Shown here: piece by piece, positions 24,616 to 33,221 of the stretch
How the letters are laid out: every line of letters begins with the position of its first letter
Numbering within the stretch: position 1 is the first letter of the stretch
NCBI RefSeq assembly: GCF_017355835.1
Contig: NZ_JAFEWF010000002.1
Location: forward strand, 503,538 to 567,537
Direction: 5' to 3'
From: Desertivirga brevis
Lineage (GTDB): Bacteria > Bacteroidota > Bacteroidia > Sphingobacteriales > Sphingobacteriaceae
Length of the DNA stretch: 64,000 nt
Notes under the pieces: model-generated
Databases searched by the model: none
What the model was told of the DNA's origin: nothing
The model's input: the letters and a program-made list of their open reading frames with translations, nothing else
Made by a program: the position numbers and the translations under genes

Positions 24616-27600
24616 ATGCAAAAAGCTTTCATAAGCAAACCACAGATGCAAAAACGTTTACTTTTTCTGCCTTTATTGATTGTTGCGCTATTACTAAGCA
24701 ATAATGGTTTCTCTCAATTTGTTTATAAGAATTCCTTCAAGACCGACGATCTAAATGGAATTAAGCTAGGAGATGCGGCTAAATTAACAAGCGGAAATAT
24801 AGATCCCTCAGGGAATGGTGTATTAAGACTAACAGATGCAATAGAAAAGCAGCAAGGGTACTGCCTCATTCAACAAGAATTTGATTTTAGTAAAGGTCTA
24901 AGGGTAGAATTTGAGTTTTTTTCATACAGCTTAGTCCGAAAAGCAGACGGTATCACTTTCTTCTTATTTGAACCTTCAGGAGCTTTTGAGCCGGGTCAGT
25001 TCGGTGGAGCTTTAGGATATGCTCAAAGTCAAGGTAGGCCTGGTATGAAGGGAGGGTTTCTGGCAATAGGAGTTGATGAGTATATGAATTTTGGAGTAAA
25101 TAACGAGGGAAGAGGCCCGGGTTATACTTGGAAGGGTATTCCACATACTCATGAATTACAGGGAGATGGAGCTATAACAGTACGCGGAGCAGTAGGTGCG
25201 GGAGGAGACAGGCTCTCTGAAGCTGCGTATCCTTTTATAGGTGGGAAGGTAACTGGGTATCTTTACGGATCACAAGCGGATTCCGAGTTCCTATTGGCTG
25301 ATGAGGATAAGTTTTCGATCTCTACGGAAAGTAGAAGGACAGCCGAAACTCAGGACGGGTACCGTAGGGTTAGAATGGATGTGAAAAAGATTAATGCATC
25401 TGAATTTGTCATCAATGTGGATGTTTTCAGAGGCGGTAGTAAGGCTAAATGGATAAGTGTTTTAAAGGAGGTCCATTATATACCCGCAGGTGGGGCTCCC
25501 ACTAAATTACAAGCTGGTTTTTCGGCCTCCACCGGCCAATTTGTTAATAATCATGAAATTCGGAACGTAACGATTACACCTTCAGCTAGTGAGTTGAAGA
25601 ATCCATTTGCTGTAAAGGATGAAATAAATACTCTTATAAATACAGCTAAAGCGATTAATATTATTTCTACGGACGACCCTAAAGTGAATGGTGCTGACTC
25701 TAAATATGAACCGGGCTCAGTGGATTTAGATCCCTCCACCGCTATTATCGATAAGTCTTTTACTGTTAGTGGCAAAGGGACTTTTACGGTTGATGCTAAT
25801 GGATTAGTTACGTTTACACCGGTGACTGGTTTTACAGGGAAATTTAGTATTGATTATAAGTTTAAGGATAACTTTGGAATGGAATCCAATACGGCGGAAA
25901 TAGCTGTTACTGTGGCTACCCCTAAACCAACTGTTGACCCCATTGCCAAACCTCCAGTTCAAAAAAATACTAAAATAACTTTCAGCCAAACCGATTTTAG
26001 TTCGAAATTTAAAGTTAATAACGTTCTTGCGACTCCTACTTCCGTACGCTTCAGTTCACTCCCTGCTAATACTTCGGGTGAGTTAAGATTAAACGGCGTA
26101 GCTATCACAAATCTTCAGGAAATTCCCTGGGCTAATGTTGGAAGCATTGAGTTTGTCCCTGCTGCAAATTACACGGGGCCTGTGAACTTCGAATGGAACG
26201 GGTACAATGGAACAGACTGGGCTGATAATGTTGCAACAGTTGGTTTAACCTTTCAAAATACCAGACCTGTCGTTCAAAATACTTCCGAATTAGTCGTTAA
26301 GAACAATACCCTATCTCCTCTTACAAATACGAAATTTAATATATCATCTCAATATTCCGATGTCAATAACGACCCTCTCGTTAAAATCAAGATAACTAAA
26401 TTGCCATTGAGCGGAATCCTTCAAGGAAATAAGGGAGCTGGCTTAGTAAATCTTATTGTTGGTGACGAAATTCCTGCAGCGAACCTTGCTACGATAGCTT
26501 ATGTACCTAATACAAATTTTACAGGTACAGATTCCTTTACCTGGCAAGCTACCGATGGGACTGAATATTCAATTGATGCCGCAGTTAGTTTAACCATTTC
26601 AAACACAGTTCCAACGGTTAATGATCTTCAGATAGAGATCCTTGAGGACCAGACTTACACATTCACTGTTGCTGATTTCCAAAATAAATACACAGACACA
26701 AATAATGACCCTCTAAACAAAATCCAGATCACTACTCTTCCTTCAAATGGTACTCTTAAGTATGATGGAGTTGCCATTACCGTAAACCAGGAAATAGCAG
26801 TGGCAGATATCGTAAAACTTACGTTTGAGCCTGCAAAAGATTTCTTTGGCGACAATCAAATCTCCTTTAGCTGGGAAGCATCTGATGGGACTTCTTATTC
26901 TACAACAAACGCATTAGTAAAGATCAACGTTAAACCGGTAAATGATCCTCCTGCATTTACTAAAGGTCAGGACCAAGCTGTGAATATGAATACCGGAGTT
27001 AAGACTGTAGCTGGATGGGCAACAGGAATGAGCACAGGTCCGAACGAATCTACTCAAAGTCTTATTGCGTTCAATCTAACAAATGATAATCCCGGCTTAT
27101 TTAGCGCTCAGCCAGCGCTCACTTTAGCAGGTCAACTTACTTTCCAACCAGCACCAGGCGCTGCAGGCAAGGCAGTGGTAACTGTAGTACTGGAGGACAA
27201 TGGAGGAACCGCTGATGGGGGGAAAGATAAATCTTCTCCTGTAACCTTTACAATCAATGTGAAACCGATAGGATCACCTGATGCTGATATTACAACTATA
27301 GGTAATCCTAAATCCACTCCGGTATTAGACAATGATGCGGCTAAAGGTGTTGCAGGAATTATTTTTCAAGCAGTTTCACCAACCCCTAAACAAGGCACAA
27401 CCTCTGTTGACGCAACAGGAAAAGTAATTTATACTCCCTCTTTAAACTTTGTAGGTAAAGACACTTACACCTACACTTTAGCTAAAGATGGTGTAGTTTC
27501 AGATCCGATAACCGTAACCATTAATGTTAAACCAGTTGGAACAGCAGACAATGACTACGTACAAAAGAACTCTTCCGTAACCACAAATGTTAAAACGAAC

Positions 27601-30600
27601 GATGGACCTAGTGGAACCGGAACTACAATTGTCATTACGAAAAACCCTTTAAATGGCACGCCTCGGATCGTAAGTAATTCCACAGGTACAATTGAATATA
27701 CTCCTAACGCCAACTATGCTGGTACTGATACCTACGGGTACAAACTGGTCACCAGCGATGGAGTCGAATCTGATGAAATAACTGTAACGATCAGTGTTGC
27801 TGACCTTCAAGTCGAAAAAACTGTTTCAAACTTAAGCGACGGTACAAAAGCCGGTTCTGTGATCAGTTACGAAATTAAGGTGAAAAACACCGGTACAGTA
27901 ACGCTTGCTCCAATAGTAGTAAGAGATGACAAGGCGCCTATAATTTCTGGTGAAACGATAGCGAGTCTAGCGCCGGGCGCTACTGCAAGTATAATCACTA
28001 CCAGCTATGCCATAACCCAGGCAGACGTAGACGCAGGGAAAGTAAGTAATGTGGCAGTGGCTAAAGGTACCCTTCCGGACTCGAAAACAATTGAACAGGT
28101 ATCCGATGCGAACTTAAATACACCAGCATTTGAGCCGACCGAAACTACCATCACTGCCCAGCCCAAGCTTGCTGTAGAAAAGAAAGTAAAAGGACAGACA
28201 AACGGAACACAATTAGGGTCTGTAATTACTTACGAGATTGCAGTAACGAATATTGGAAATGTTACTCTCGCTCCTGTTAAAGTAGAAGATGCTAAAGCTC
28301 CAATAACAACTGGCGGCACTATTGCAAAGCTGGAAGTAGGAAAAACTGAGATTGTTACAACTACCTATACTATCACGCAAGCAGATATCGACGCAGGAAA
28401 GATCAGCAATGTTGCTAAAGCGATAGGTACACCACCTGTTGGAACTCCGGTAGAACAAGTATCAGATGCAGATCTTTCAAATGCTATTCCTGATGAGCCT
28501 ACTGATATTATAATTGCTCCTGAGCCTAAGTTATCAGTATTCAAAAAGGTAAAAAGCTATAGCGATGGCACAAAGGTAAACTCTGTCATCACGTACGATA
28601 TTGAAGTAAAGAATACCGGTAATGTTACCCTTTCTCCTGTTACCGTAACAGACACTAAAGCACCAATAGTGTCTGGAGGAACGATTGCAAGCCTTAAAGT
28701 AGGAGAAACTGTTGTTGTGTCAACTACTTATACTATTACCCAGGCAGATGTAGATGCGGGAAAGATCATTAACGTAGCAAAAGCCGTAGGAAAGCCACCG
28801 TTAGGAGCGATTGTCGAACAATTCTCTGATGCAGATCTTAATACAGTTCCTCTCGAGCCGACAGACGTAATTATTACCCCTGAACCAAAGTTACAGGTAT
28901 ACAAAAGGGTAAAGAGTTTAAGTAACGGTGTATCACTAGGCTCAGTGATTACTTATGAGATTGCCGTTAAGAACGTAGGCAATGTTACCCTTTCTTCAGT
29001 AAAGGTTACTGATGATAAAGCTCCAATAACATCAGGAGATGCAGTTGCCTCGCTGGCTGTAGGAGCGAGCATGCCACTCATTACAACCACTTATACCATA
29101 ACGCAGTCTGATATAGATGCCGGTAAAGTAAGTAATGTGGCATTGGCAGTCGGTACTCCTCCAAGCGGACCAGCAATTAGTCAGCCTTCAGATTCAGATC
29201 TTTCTACCCCTGCAACTGAACCTACTGAAACTGTAATTACTCCCGATCCCAAATTATATGTTTTAAAGACGGTAAAAGGCTTAAGTGATGGTACAAAGCT
29301 TGGATCGGTTATCACCTATGAAATACAGGTTAAGAATACCGGTAATGTGGGACTTACACAGGTTCAGGTAACCGATGATAAAGCACCTATAACATCAGGA
29401 GGAACGATAGCGAGCCTGCCAGTAGGGGCAATTATGCCGCCTATTACCACAACTTATACCATTACACAAGCAGATATTGATGCTGGTAAAATAAGCAATG
29501 TGGCAGTGGCAGTGGGTACACCTCCAACAGGTCCTGCGATTCGCCAGATCTCGGATGCAGATCTTCTTACCCCTGCACTCGAGCCAACTGAAACAATAAT
29601 ACCGTCTAATCCCAGACTTTCGCTTTTCAAAACGGTGAGAAGCTTAAGCAATGGAACAAAGGTTGGTTCAGTTATTACCTACGATATAGAAGTTAAGAAT
29701 ACGGGAAATGTGACGCTTTCCCAGGTTACGGTAACAGATGCGAAAGCCCCAATCACCACGGGAGGGACTATCGGAAAGCTTGAAGCAGGTGCAGCAGTTA
29801 TTGTTACCACAACTTACACCATCAAGCAAGAGGACGTGGACGCTGGAAAGGTTAGTAATGTTGCCATAGCTGTAGCAACCCCGCCTACGGGACCTGCTAT
29901 TAATCAGCCATCTGATGCGGATCTTAATACTCCAACTCTCGAGCCGACTGAGACTATTATTTCGCCTGATCCTAAGCTATCAGTCTTTAAAAAGGTTAAA
30001 AGCTCGACTAATGGAAACAAAGTAGGATCGGTGATCACTTACGAAATTGAGATAAAGAATTCAGGAAATGTTACGCTTTCTCCAGTAATGGTAGAGGACC
30101 TAAAGGCACCGATCTCCTCAGGAGGAACGATAGCAAGTCTTGCAGTAGGAGCCACGTCGGTGATTACAACAACTTATACTATTACTCAGGCGGATATCGA
30201 CGCGGGTAAGATCAGTAACGTAGCAGTTGCAACAGGTACACCTCCTGTAGGCACTCCTGTTGTTCAGCCTTCTGACTCAGATCTTTCTACCCCTGGCACG
30301 GAACCAACAGATATTACTATTGATCCAACTCCATCATTAAGTGTGACAAAAGAAATCACAGGAAAAGGCCCTTATATCCTGGGATCCTCTATTAATTACA
30401 TTATTAAGGTTACCAATACCGGAAATGTTACTCTAACAAATGTGACCGTGACTGATCCGAATGCAGCAATTTCATCTCCAAGCGTTATTGCCTCGCTAGC
30501 TCCCGGAGCTACTTCCACGGCTATCACTGCTGCTCATATTGTTACTCAGGCAGATATTGATGCAAGAAAGGTTTCTAATATAGCTTATGCTACAGGTACC

Positions 30601-31230
30601 CCTCCAACAGGTCCCTCGCTGACACCAGTTCCATCAGATGATCCTGTTACTCCTGCAGTCAACGACCCGACAGAAGTTAAGGTAGGTATTGATAACCCTG
30701 TGGCAGTAAACGATCAGGGAGAAGTTGAAAATTCGAAAGAGCTTACTATCGTGATCCTTGATAACGACACGAGCGATGAAAGCCTTAAGCTTGACCCTGG
30801 TACAGTAGTAATTGTTGCCCTGCCCACTCACGGAACCGTCAAAGTAAATGCTGATGGTTCAATTACTTATACTCCTGAGAAAGGATACATTGGCAAGGAC
30901 CAATTTACTTATCAGGTAAAGGATGATATGGGGAACCTTACTAATATTGCCACTGTAAGTATCAAGGTTATTGGATATATCCTTCCAAATGTGTTTACCC
31001 CTAATGGCGACGGTAAGAATGACACATTCGTCATTGTAGGAGCAGAAGATTATGATAGCGCAGATCTAACTATATATAATCGTTGGGGAAATGAGGTATA
31101 TAGGAACCCTAACTACCAAAGTACGTGGACAGGTGAGGGACTTAACGCAGGTACCTACTATTTCGTGGTCAAACTGAAAAAGGGCGGCAATACCGAGGTT
31201 AAAAAAGGATGGGTTCTAATAAAACGTTAA
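24616..31230 (+). CDS. giant L-type-lectin surface protein with eight repeats and type-B T9SS signal
   Basis: 2204 residues. Signal peptide (FLPLLIVALLLSNNGFSQ; a second possible start is ATG 24646). Residues ~35-330 form a legume/L-type lectin-like domain (DGITFFLFEPSG, GGFLAIGVDEYMNFG). Residues ~335-1060 are Ig/cadherin-like modules (NVKPVNDPPAF; FTPVTGFTGKFSIDYKF). Residues 1064-2024 are eight consecutive ~120-residue DUF11-like repeats (ITYEIEVKNTGNVTL, TTTYTITQADIDAGK). One more Ig-like module precedes the type-B (gliding, CHU-like) C-terminal domain at 2122-2204: NVFTPNGDGKND, IYNRWGNEVY and WVLIKR. It is likely exported by T9SS and held on the cell surface, with the PorP/SprF protein encoded 16 bp downstream. 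It is probably a carbohydrate-binding adhesin. Confidence 0.92.
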   Translation: MQKAFISKPQMQKRLLFLPLLIVALLLSNNGFSQFVYKNSFKTDDLNGIKLGDAAKLTSGNIDPSGNGVLRLTDAIEKQQGYCLIQQEFDFSKGLRVEFEFFSYSLVRKADGITFFLFEPSGAFEPGQFGGALGYAQSQGRPGMKGGFLAIGVDEYMNFGVNNEGRGPGYTWKGIPHTHELQGDGAITVRGAVGAGGDRLSEAAYPFIGGKVTGYLYGSQADSEFLLADEDKFSISTESRRTAETQDGYRRVRMDVKKINASEFVINVDVFRGGSKAKWISVLKEVHYIPAGGAPTKLQAGFSASTGQFVNNHEIRNVTITPSASELKNPFAVKDEINTLINTAKAINIISTDDPKVNGADSKYEPGSVDLDPSTAIIDKSFTVSGKGTFTVDANGLVTFTPVTGFTGKFSIDYKFKDNFGMESNTAEIAVTVATPKPTVDPIAKPPVQKNTKITFSQTDFSSKFKVNNVLATPTSVRFSSLPANTSGELRLNGVAITNLQEIPWANVGSIEFVPAANYTGPVNFEWNGYNGTDWADNVATVGLTFQNTRPVVQNTSELVVKNNTLSPLTNTKFNISSQYSDVNNDPLVKIKITKLPLSGILQGNKGAGLVNLIVGDEIPAANLATIAYVPNTNFTGTDSFTWQATDGTEYSIDAAVSLTISNTVPTVNDLQIEILEDQTYTFTVADFQNKYTDTNNDPLNKIQITTLPSNGTLKYDGVAITVNQEIAVADIVKLTFEPAKDFFGDNQISFSWEASDGTSYSTTNALVKINVKPVNDPPAFTKGQDQAVNMNTGVKTVAGWATGMSTGPNESTQSLIAFNLTNDNPGLFSAQPALTLAGQLTFQPAPGAAGKAVVTVVLEDNGGTADGGKDKSSPVTFTINVKPIGSPDADITTIGNPKSTPVLDNDAAKGVAGIIFQAVSPTPKQGTTSVDATGKVIYTPSLNFVGKDTYTYTLAKDGVVSDPITVTINVKPVGTADNDYVQKNSSVTTNVKTNDGPSGTGTTIVITKNPLNGTPRIVSNSTGTIEYTPNANYAGTDTYGYKLVTSDGVESDEITVTISVADLQVEKTVSNLSDGTKAGSVISYEIKVKNTGTVTLAPIVVRDDKAPIISGETIASLAPGATASIITTSYAITQADVDAGKVSNVAVAKGTLPDSKTIEQVSDANLNTPAFEPTETTITAQPKLAVEKKVKGQTNGTQLGSVITYEIAVTNIGNVTLAPVKVEDAKAPITTGGTIAKLEVGKTEIVTTTYTITQADIDAGKISNVAKAIGTPPVGTPVEQVSDADLSNAIPDEPTDIIIAPEPKLSVFKKVKSYSDGTKVNSVITYDIEVKNTGNVTLSPVTVTDTKAPIVSGGTIASLKVGETVVVSTTYTITQADVDAGKIINVAKAVGKPPLGAIVEQFSDADLNTVPLEPTDVIITPEPKLQVYKRVKSLSNGVSLGSVITYEIAVKNVGNVTLSSVKVTDDKAPITSGDAVASLAVGASMPLITTTYTITQSDIDAGKVSNVALAVGTPPSGPAISQPSDSDLSTPATEPTETVITPDPKLYVLKTVKGLSDGTKLGSVITYEIQVKNTGNVGLTQVQVTDDKAPITSGGTIASLPVGAIMPPITTTYTITQADIDAGKISNVAVAVGTPPTGPAIRQISDADLLTPALEPTETIIPSNPRLSLFKTVRSLSNGTKVGSVITYDIEVKNTGNVTLSQVTVTDAKAPITTGGTIGKLEAGAAVIVTTTYTIKQEDVDAGKVSNVAIAVATPPTGPAINQPSDADLNTPTLEPTETIISPDPKLSVFKKVKSSTNGNKVGSVITYEIEIKNSGNVTLSPVMVEDLKAPISSGGTIASLAVGATSVITTTYTITQADIDAGKISNVAVATGTPPVGTPVVQPSDSDLSTPGTEPTDITIDPTPSLSVTKEITGKGPYILGSSINYIIKVTNTGNVTLTNVTVTDPNAAISSPSVIASLAPGATSTAITAAHIVTQADIDARKVSNIAYATGTPPTGPSLTPVPSDDPVTPAVNDPTEVKVGIDNPVAVNDQGEVENSKELTIVILDNDTSDESLKLDPGTVVIVALPTHGTVKVNADGSITYTPEKGYIGKDQFTYQVKDDMGNLTNIATVSIKVIGYILPNVFTPNGDGKNDTFVIVGAEDYDSADLTIYNRWGNEVYRNPNYQSTWTGEGLNAGTYYFVVKLKKGGNTEVKKGWVLIKR
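27805..30687 (+). repeat. eight ~360-bp in-gene repeats (DUF11-like modules)
   Basis: Eight successive ~120-codon modules inside the adhesin gene, each with KNTGNVTL-like, TYTITQADIDAGK-like and a closing EPTETII-like element. Modules 2-7 are most alike; 1 and 8 diverge. The DNA differs throughout by synonymous changes, so the array is old rather than freshly duplicated. Confidence 0.88.
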
Positions 31231-31246
31231 TTGGGAGGAATCAGAG

Positions 31247-32266
31247 ATGATGAAAAGGACTATTTTTAGAAGTGTTTTAACTGCAGTTGCACTGCTGGGA
31301 TTCGCTATAGTTAATGTGAATGCACAACAGAACATTCAGTTTACTCAATATATTTTTAATTCCTTAAGTGTAAATCCTGCTTATGCTGGTTACAAGGAGG
31401 AGTGGTTTGGGCAGATGGGCTTGCGGGCACAATGGATGGGAATTGAAGATGCACCGAAGACTGGGCAGGTATCAATCGACGGCCTTATCGATCCGGAAAC
31501 AAAGCGGATGGGGATCGGTCTCCAAATTACCTCCGACCAGCTAGGACCCCAAAGCGCTAATTCAGCTTATGTCAATTATTCCTATCGTCTGCAATTAAAT
31601 GACGAGGGGTCAAGTTGCCTTGCTTTTGGTCTAGGAGTTGGTGTATCTCAATACGGGCTTGACTACAGTAAGCTGAGCGCTATTGATGGTACCGACTCAT
31701 ACGTGTCACAGGGAACTACTCACAGCTTTATACCAGATGCACGCTTCGGCATATATTACTCCAGCAGTAAAGTATACATTGGGGCTTCTATGATGGATAT
31801 TTTCGCTGATTTTGATTTCGCGTCAAAAATTATGGGCAATGAGACCGATAATGCGGCTGTGATAAAGCATGATAAACATTTTTATTTAATTGCAGGCACT
31901 GTCTTAGGCTTAAATGAAGACATTAAGATCCGCCCAAGCATTTTGGTCAAGGAGGACTTTAAAGGCCCCACAAGTCTTGACATTAATTCAATGTTCATTT
32001 TCCGGGATAAGTTCTGGATCGGTGGCTCTTATCGTCAGGGCTTGAAACTTTGGGAAAAAGATTATTCAAAGAACCAGAGCCTAAGTGAGACTAACTCTGT
32101 TTCAGCGGTGGCTCAACTCTTTCTTAATGATAATCTGAGATTGGGATATTCTTACGATTACAACTTAAATGAACTTAGTAAAATTCAAAACGGTTCCCAT
32201 GAAATTACCCTTGGTATTACTTTCCCGAAAAGGATTTTCCGTTCGCTAAGTCCCCGTTATTTTTAA
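31247..32266 (+). CDS. PorP/SprF family outer-membrane protein
   Basis: 339 residues. Signal peptide ends in NVNAQQ, followed by the family hallmark QFTQYIFNSLSVNPAYAGY (residues ~31-49) and alternating amphipathic strands of a beta-barrel to the C-terminus (LGITFPKRIFRSLSPRYF). Proteins of this type are encoded directly downstream of type-B CTD cargo (SprB/SprF pairs) and assist the cargo's export or attachment on the cell surface. The gene follows the lectin adhesin by 16 bp, with GGAGG 9-13 bp before the ATG, so the two are almost certainly co-transcribed. ATG codons at 31247 and 31250 are equally possible. Confidence 0.93.
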   Translation: MMKRTIFRSVLTAVALLGFAIVNVNAQQNIQFTQYIFNSLSVNPAYAGYKEEWFGQMGLRAQWMGIEDAPKTGQVSIDGLIDPETKRMGIGLQITSDQLGPQSANSAYVNYSYRLQLNDEGSSCLAFGLGVGVSQYGLDYSKLSAIDGTDSYVSQGTTHSFIPDARFGIYYSSSKVYIGASMMDIFADFDFASKIMGNETDNAAVIKHDKHFYLIAGTVLGLNEDIKIRPSILVKEDFKGPTSLDINSMFIFRDKFWIGGSYRQGLKLWEKDYSKNQSLSETNSVSAVAQLFLNDNLRLGYSYDYNLNELSKIQNGSHEITLGITFPKRIFRSLSPRYF

Positions 32267-32280
32267 ACTCCTCAGATTAA

Positions 32281-32353
32281 TACGGCGAAGGCCGTAAATT
32301 TCCAATTAGCCCATTGAATAGAGGTTGTTCGCAGCCTTCATATTCCATGGGCT
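32281..32353 (+). terminator. possible tandem hairpins at the end of the adhesin operon
   Basis: A compact hairpin (TACGGC, GAAG loop, GCCGTA) is followed by a 13-bp arm pair with a 20-nt loop ending GGGCTTTT. The T runs are short, so this may stabilise the 3' end rather than terminate. Confidence 0.4.
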
Positions 32354-32574
32354 TTTGGTATATCTTAGATATCTACTTCCCCATTTGTACTTAAGGATCG
32401 ACCAATAATTTTTCGACTAGTTCTAGCTATTCGACGCTGAGTTATCTCTACTCGCATAATCTGAATTGTCTGGTAATAAAAAACACAATACATCGAGATT
32501 AGCAAGTGGGGTTATTTAACTTATACGATAGGTATTTGAAGCGTGTTTCCTTCGTATTTTTCGCGACTCCAGTC

Positions 32575-32629
32575 GGTGGAGAGTCGGTCAAGATACGGTG
32601 AAGATATGGTTTAGATACGGTTGAGACCT
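32575..32629. repeat. five 11-bp tandem repeats
   Basis: Contiguous units GGTGGAGAGTC, GGTCAAGATAC, GGTGAAGATAT, GGTTTAGATAC, GGTTGAGACCT; consensus GGTnnAGATAC. The first and last are degenerate. The period is close to one DNA helical turn and is not a multiple of three. Confidence 0.8.
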
Positions 32630-32804
32630 AGGCAAGGTGTAAAGAATTATCTTCACCGGAATTTCTTTTAAGTTAATAAATAGGGGAGGTGCCGGCTTTC
32701 TAAACTTTCAGAAAGTCGCAAGTTTAAGCTCTGATAAGAATTTCATTGAAGCTTAGCAAGTCGGCAAATACCCCACTTTTGCGCTGCTTACGCTGCCTTG
32801 TGCG

Positions 32805-33032
32805 TTAATACCTTAAACCGTTCAACTGATTAATAAGTCGATGCTCAAGGTCTTCATTAATGTTTTCAGGGTTTTCATTTAAGTTCCAGCTTCCATCCCT
32901 AGACGCAGCGAAGGTGGCAACATGTTTCTCTTGTTCAAATACTTTATATAGATCTGAACCGCGCTCATTCTGGACCTGATAGGGCGCCAGGCTCCCATCT
33001 TTAAGCATTATCTGGATGTCGAATATTTCCAT
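32805..33032 (-). CDS. uncharacterised 75-residue protein
   Basis: Soluble and acidic, no signal peptide. The beginning (MEIFDIQIMLKDGSLAPYQV) and the middle (VFEQEKHVATFAASRDGSWNL) read as short beta-strands, the end (DLEHRLINQLNGL) as a helix: a compact small alpha/beta protein. I do not know the family. It is a lone minus-strand gene between the adhesin operon and a PAS protein. Composition and plausible fold favour a real gene. Confidence 0.6.
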   Translation of the reverse strand: MEIFDIQIMLKDGSLAPYQVQNERGSDLYKVFEQEKHVATFAASRDGSWNLNENPENINEDLEHRLINQLNGLRY

Positions 33033-33221
33033 ATCTTAACAACACCTCATCAAGGTCCCTTGTTTTATCCAATTGTTTAGGAGATTAAATATAAACCTGG
33101 TGTTCAAATATTTGTAACCTCGAAAATGCAGTTACGTAAGCACATGTTGACAGAATTAGGCTTTGTTCTAATGCTAGAATCCGCTTTTGGACATTAAGGA
33201 AAAGGATATTATTATAAAGAT

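Larger units (their letters stand above)
32267..32804. other. 538-bp intergenic region with hairpins and 11-bp tandem repeats
   Basis: Holds two inverted repeats close to the PorP/SprF stop (TACGGC/GCCGTA at 32281-32296; a 13-bp arm with one mismatch at 32308-32320 with 32341-32353), which may end the adhesin transcript, and five 11-bp tandem units at 32575-32629. No ORF of convincing length. The right side contains a short imperfect palindrome (ACTTTCAGAAAGT near 32705). Confidence 0.5.

Noticed and set aside
28213..28458. Minus-strand ORFs inside the adhesin repeats
   Set aside because: They are antisense shadows of the repeat modules with Cys/Tyr/Ser-biased composition and no start signals.
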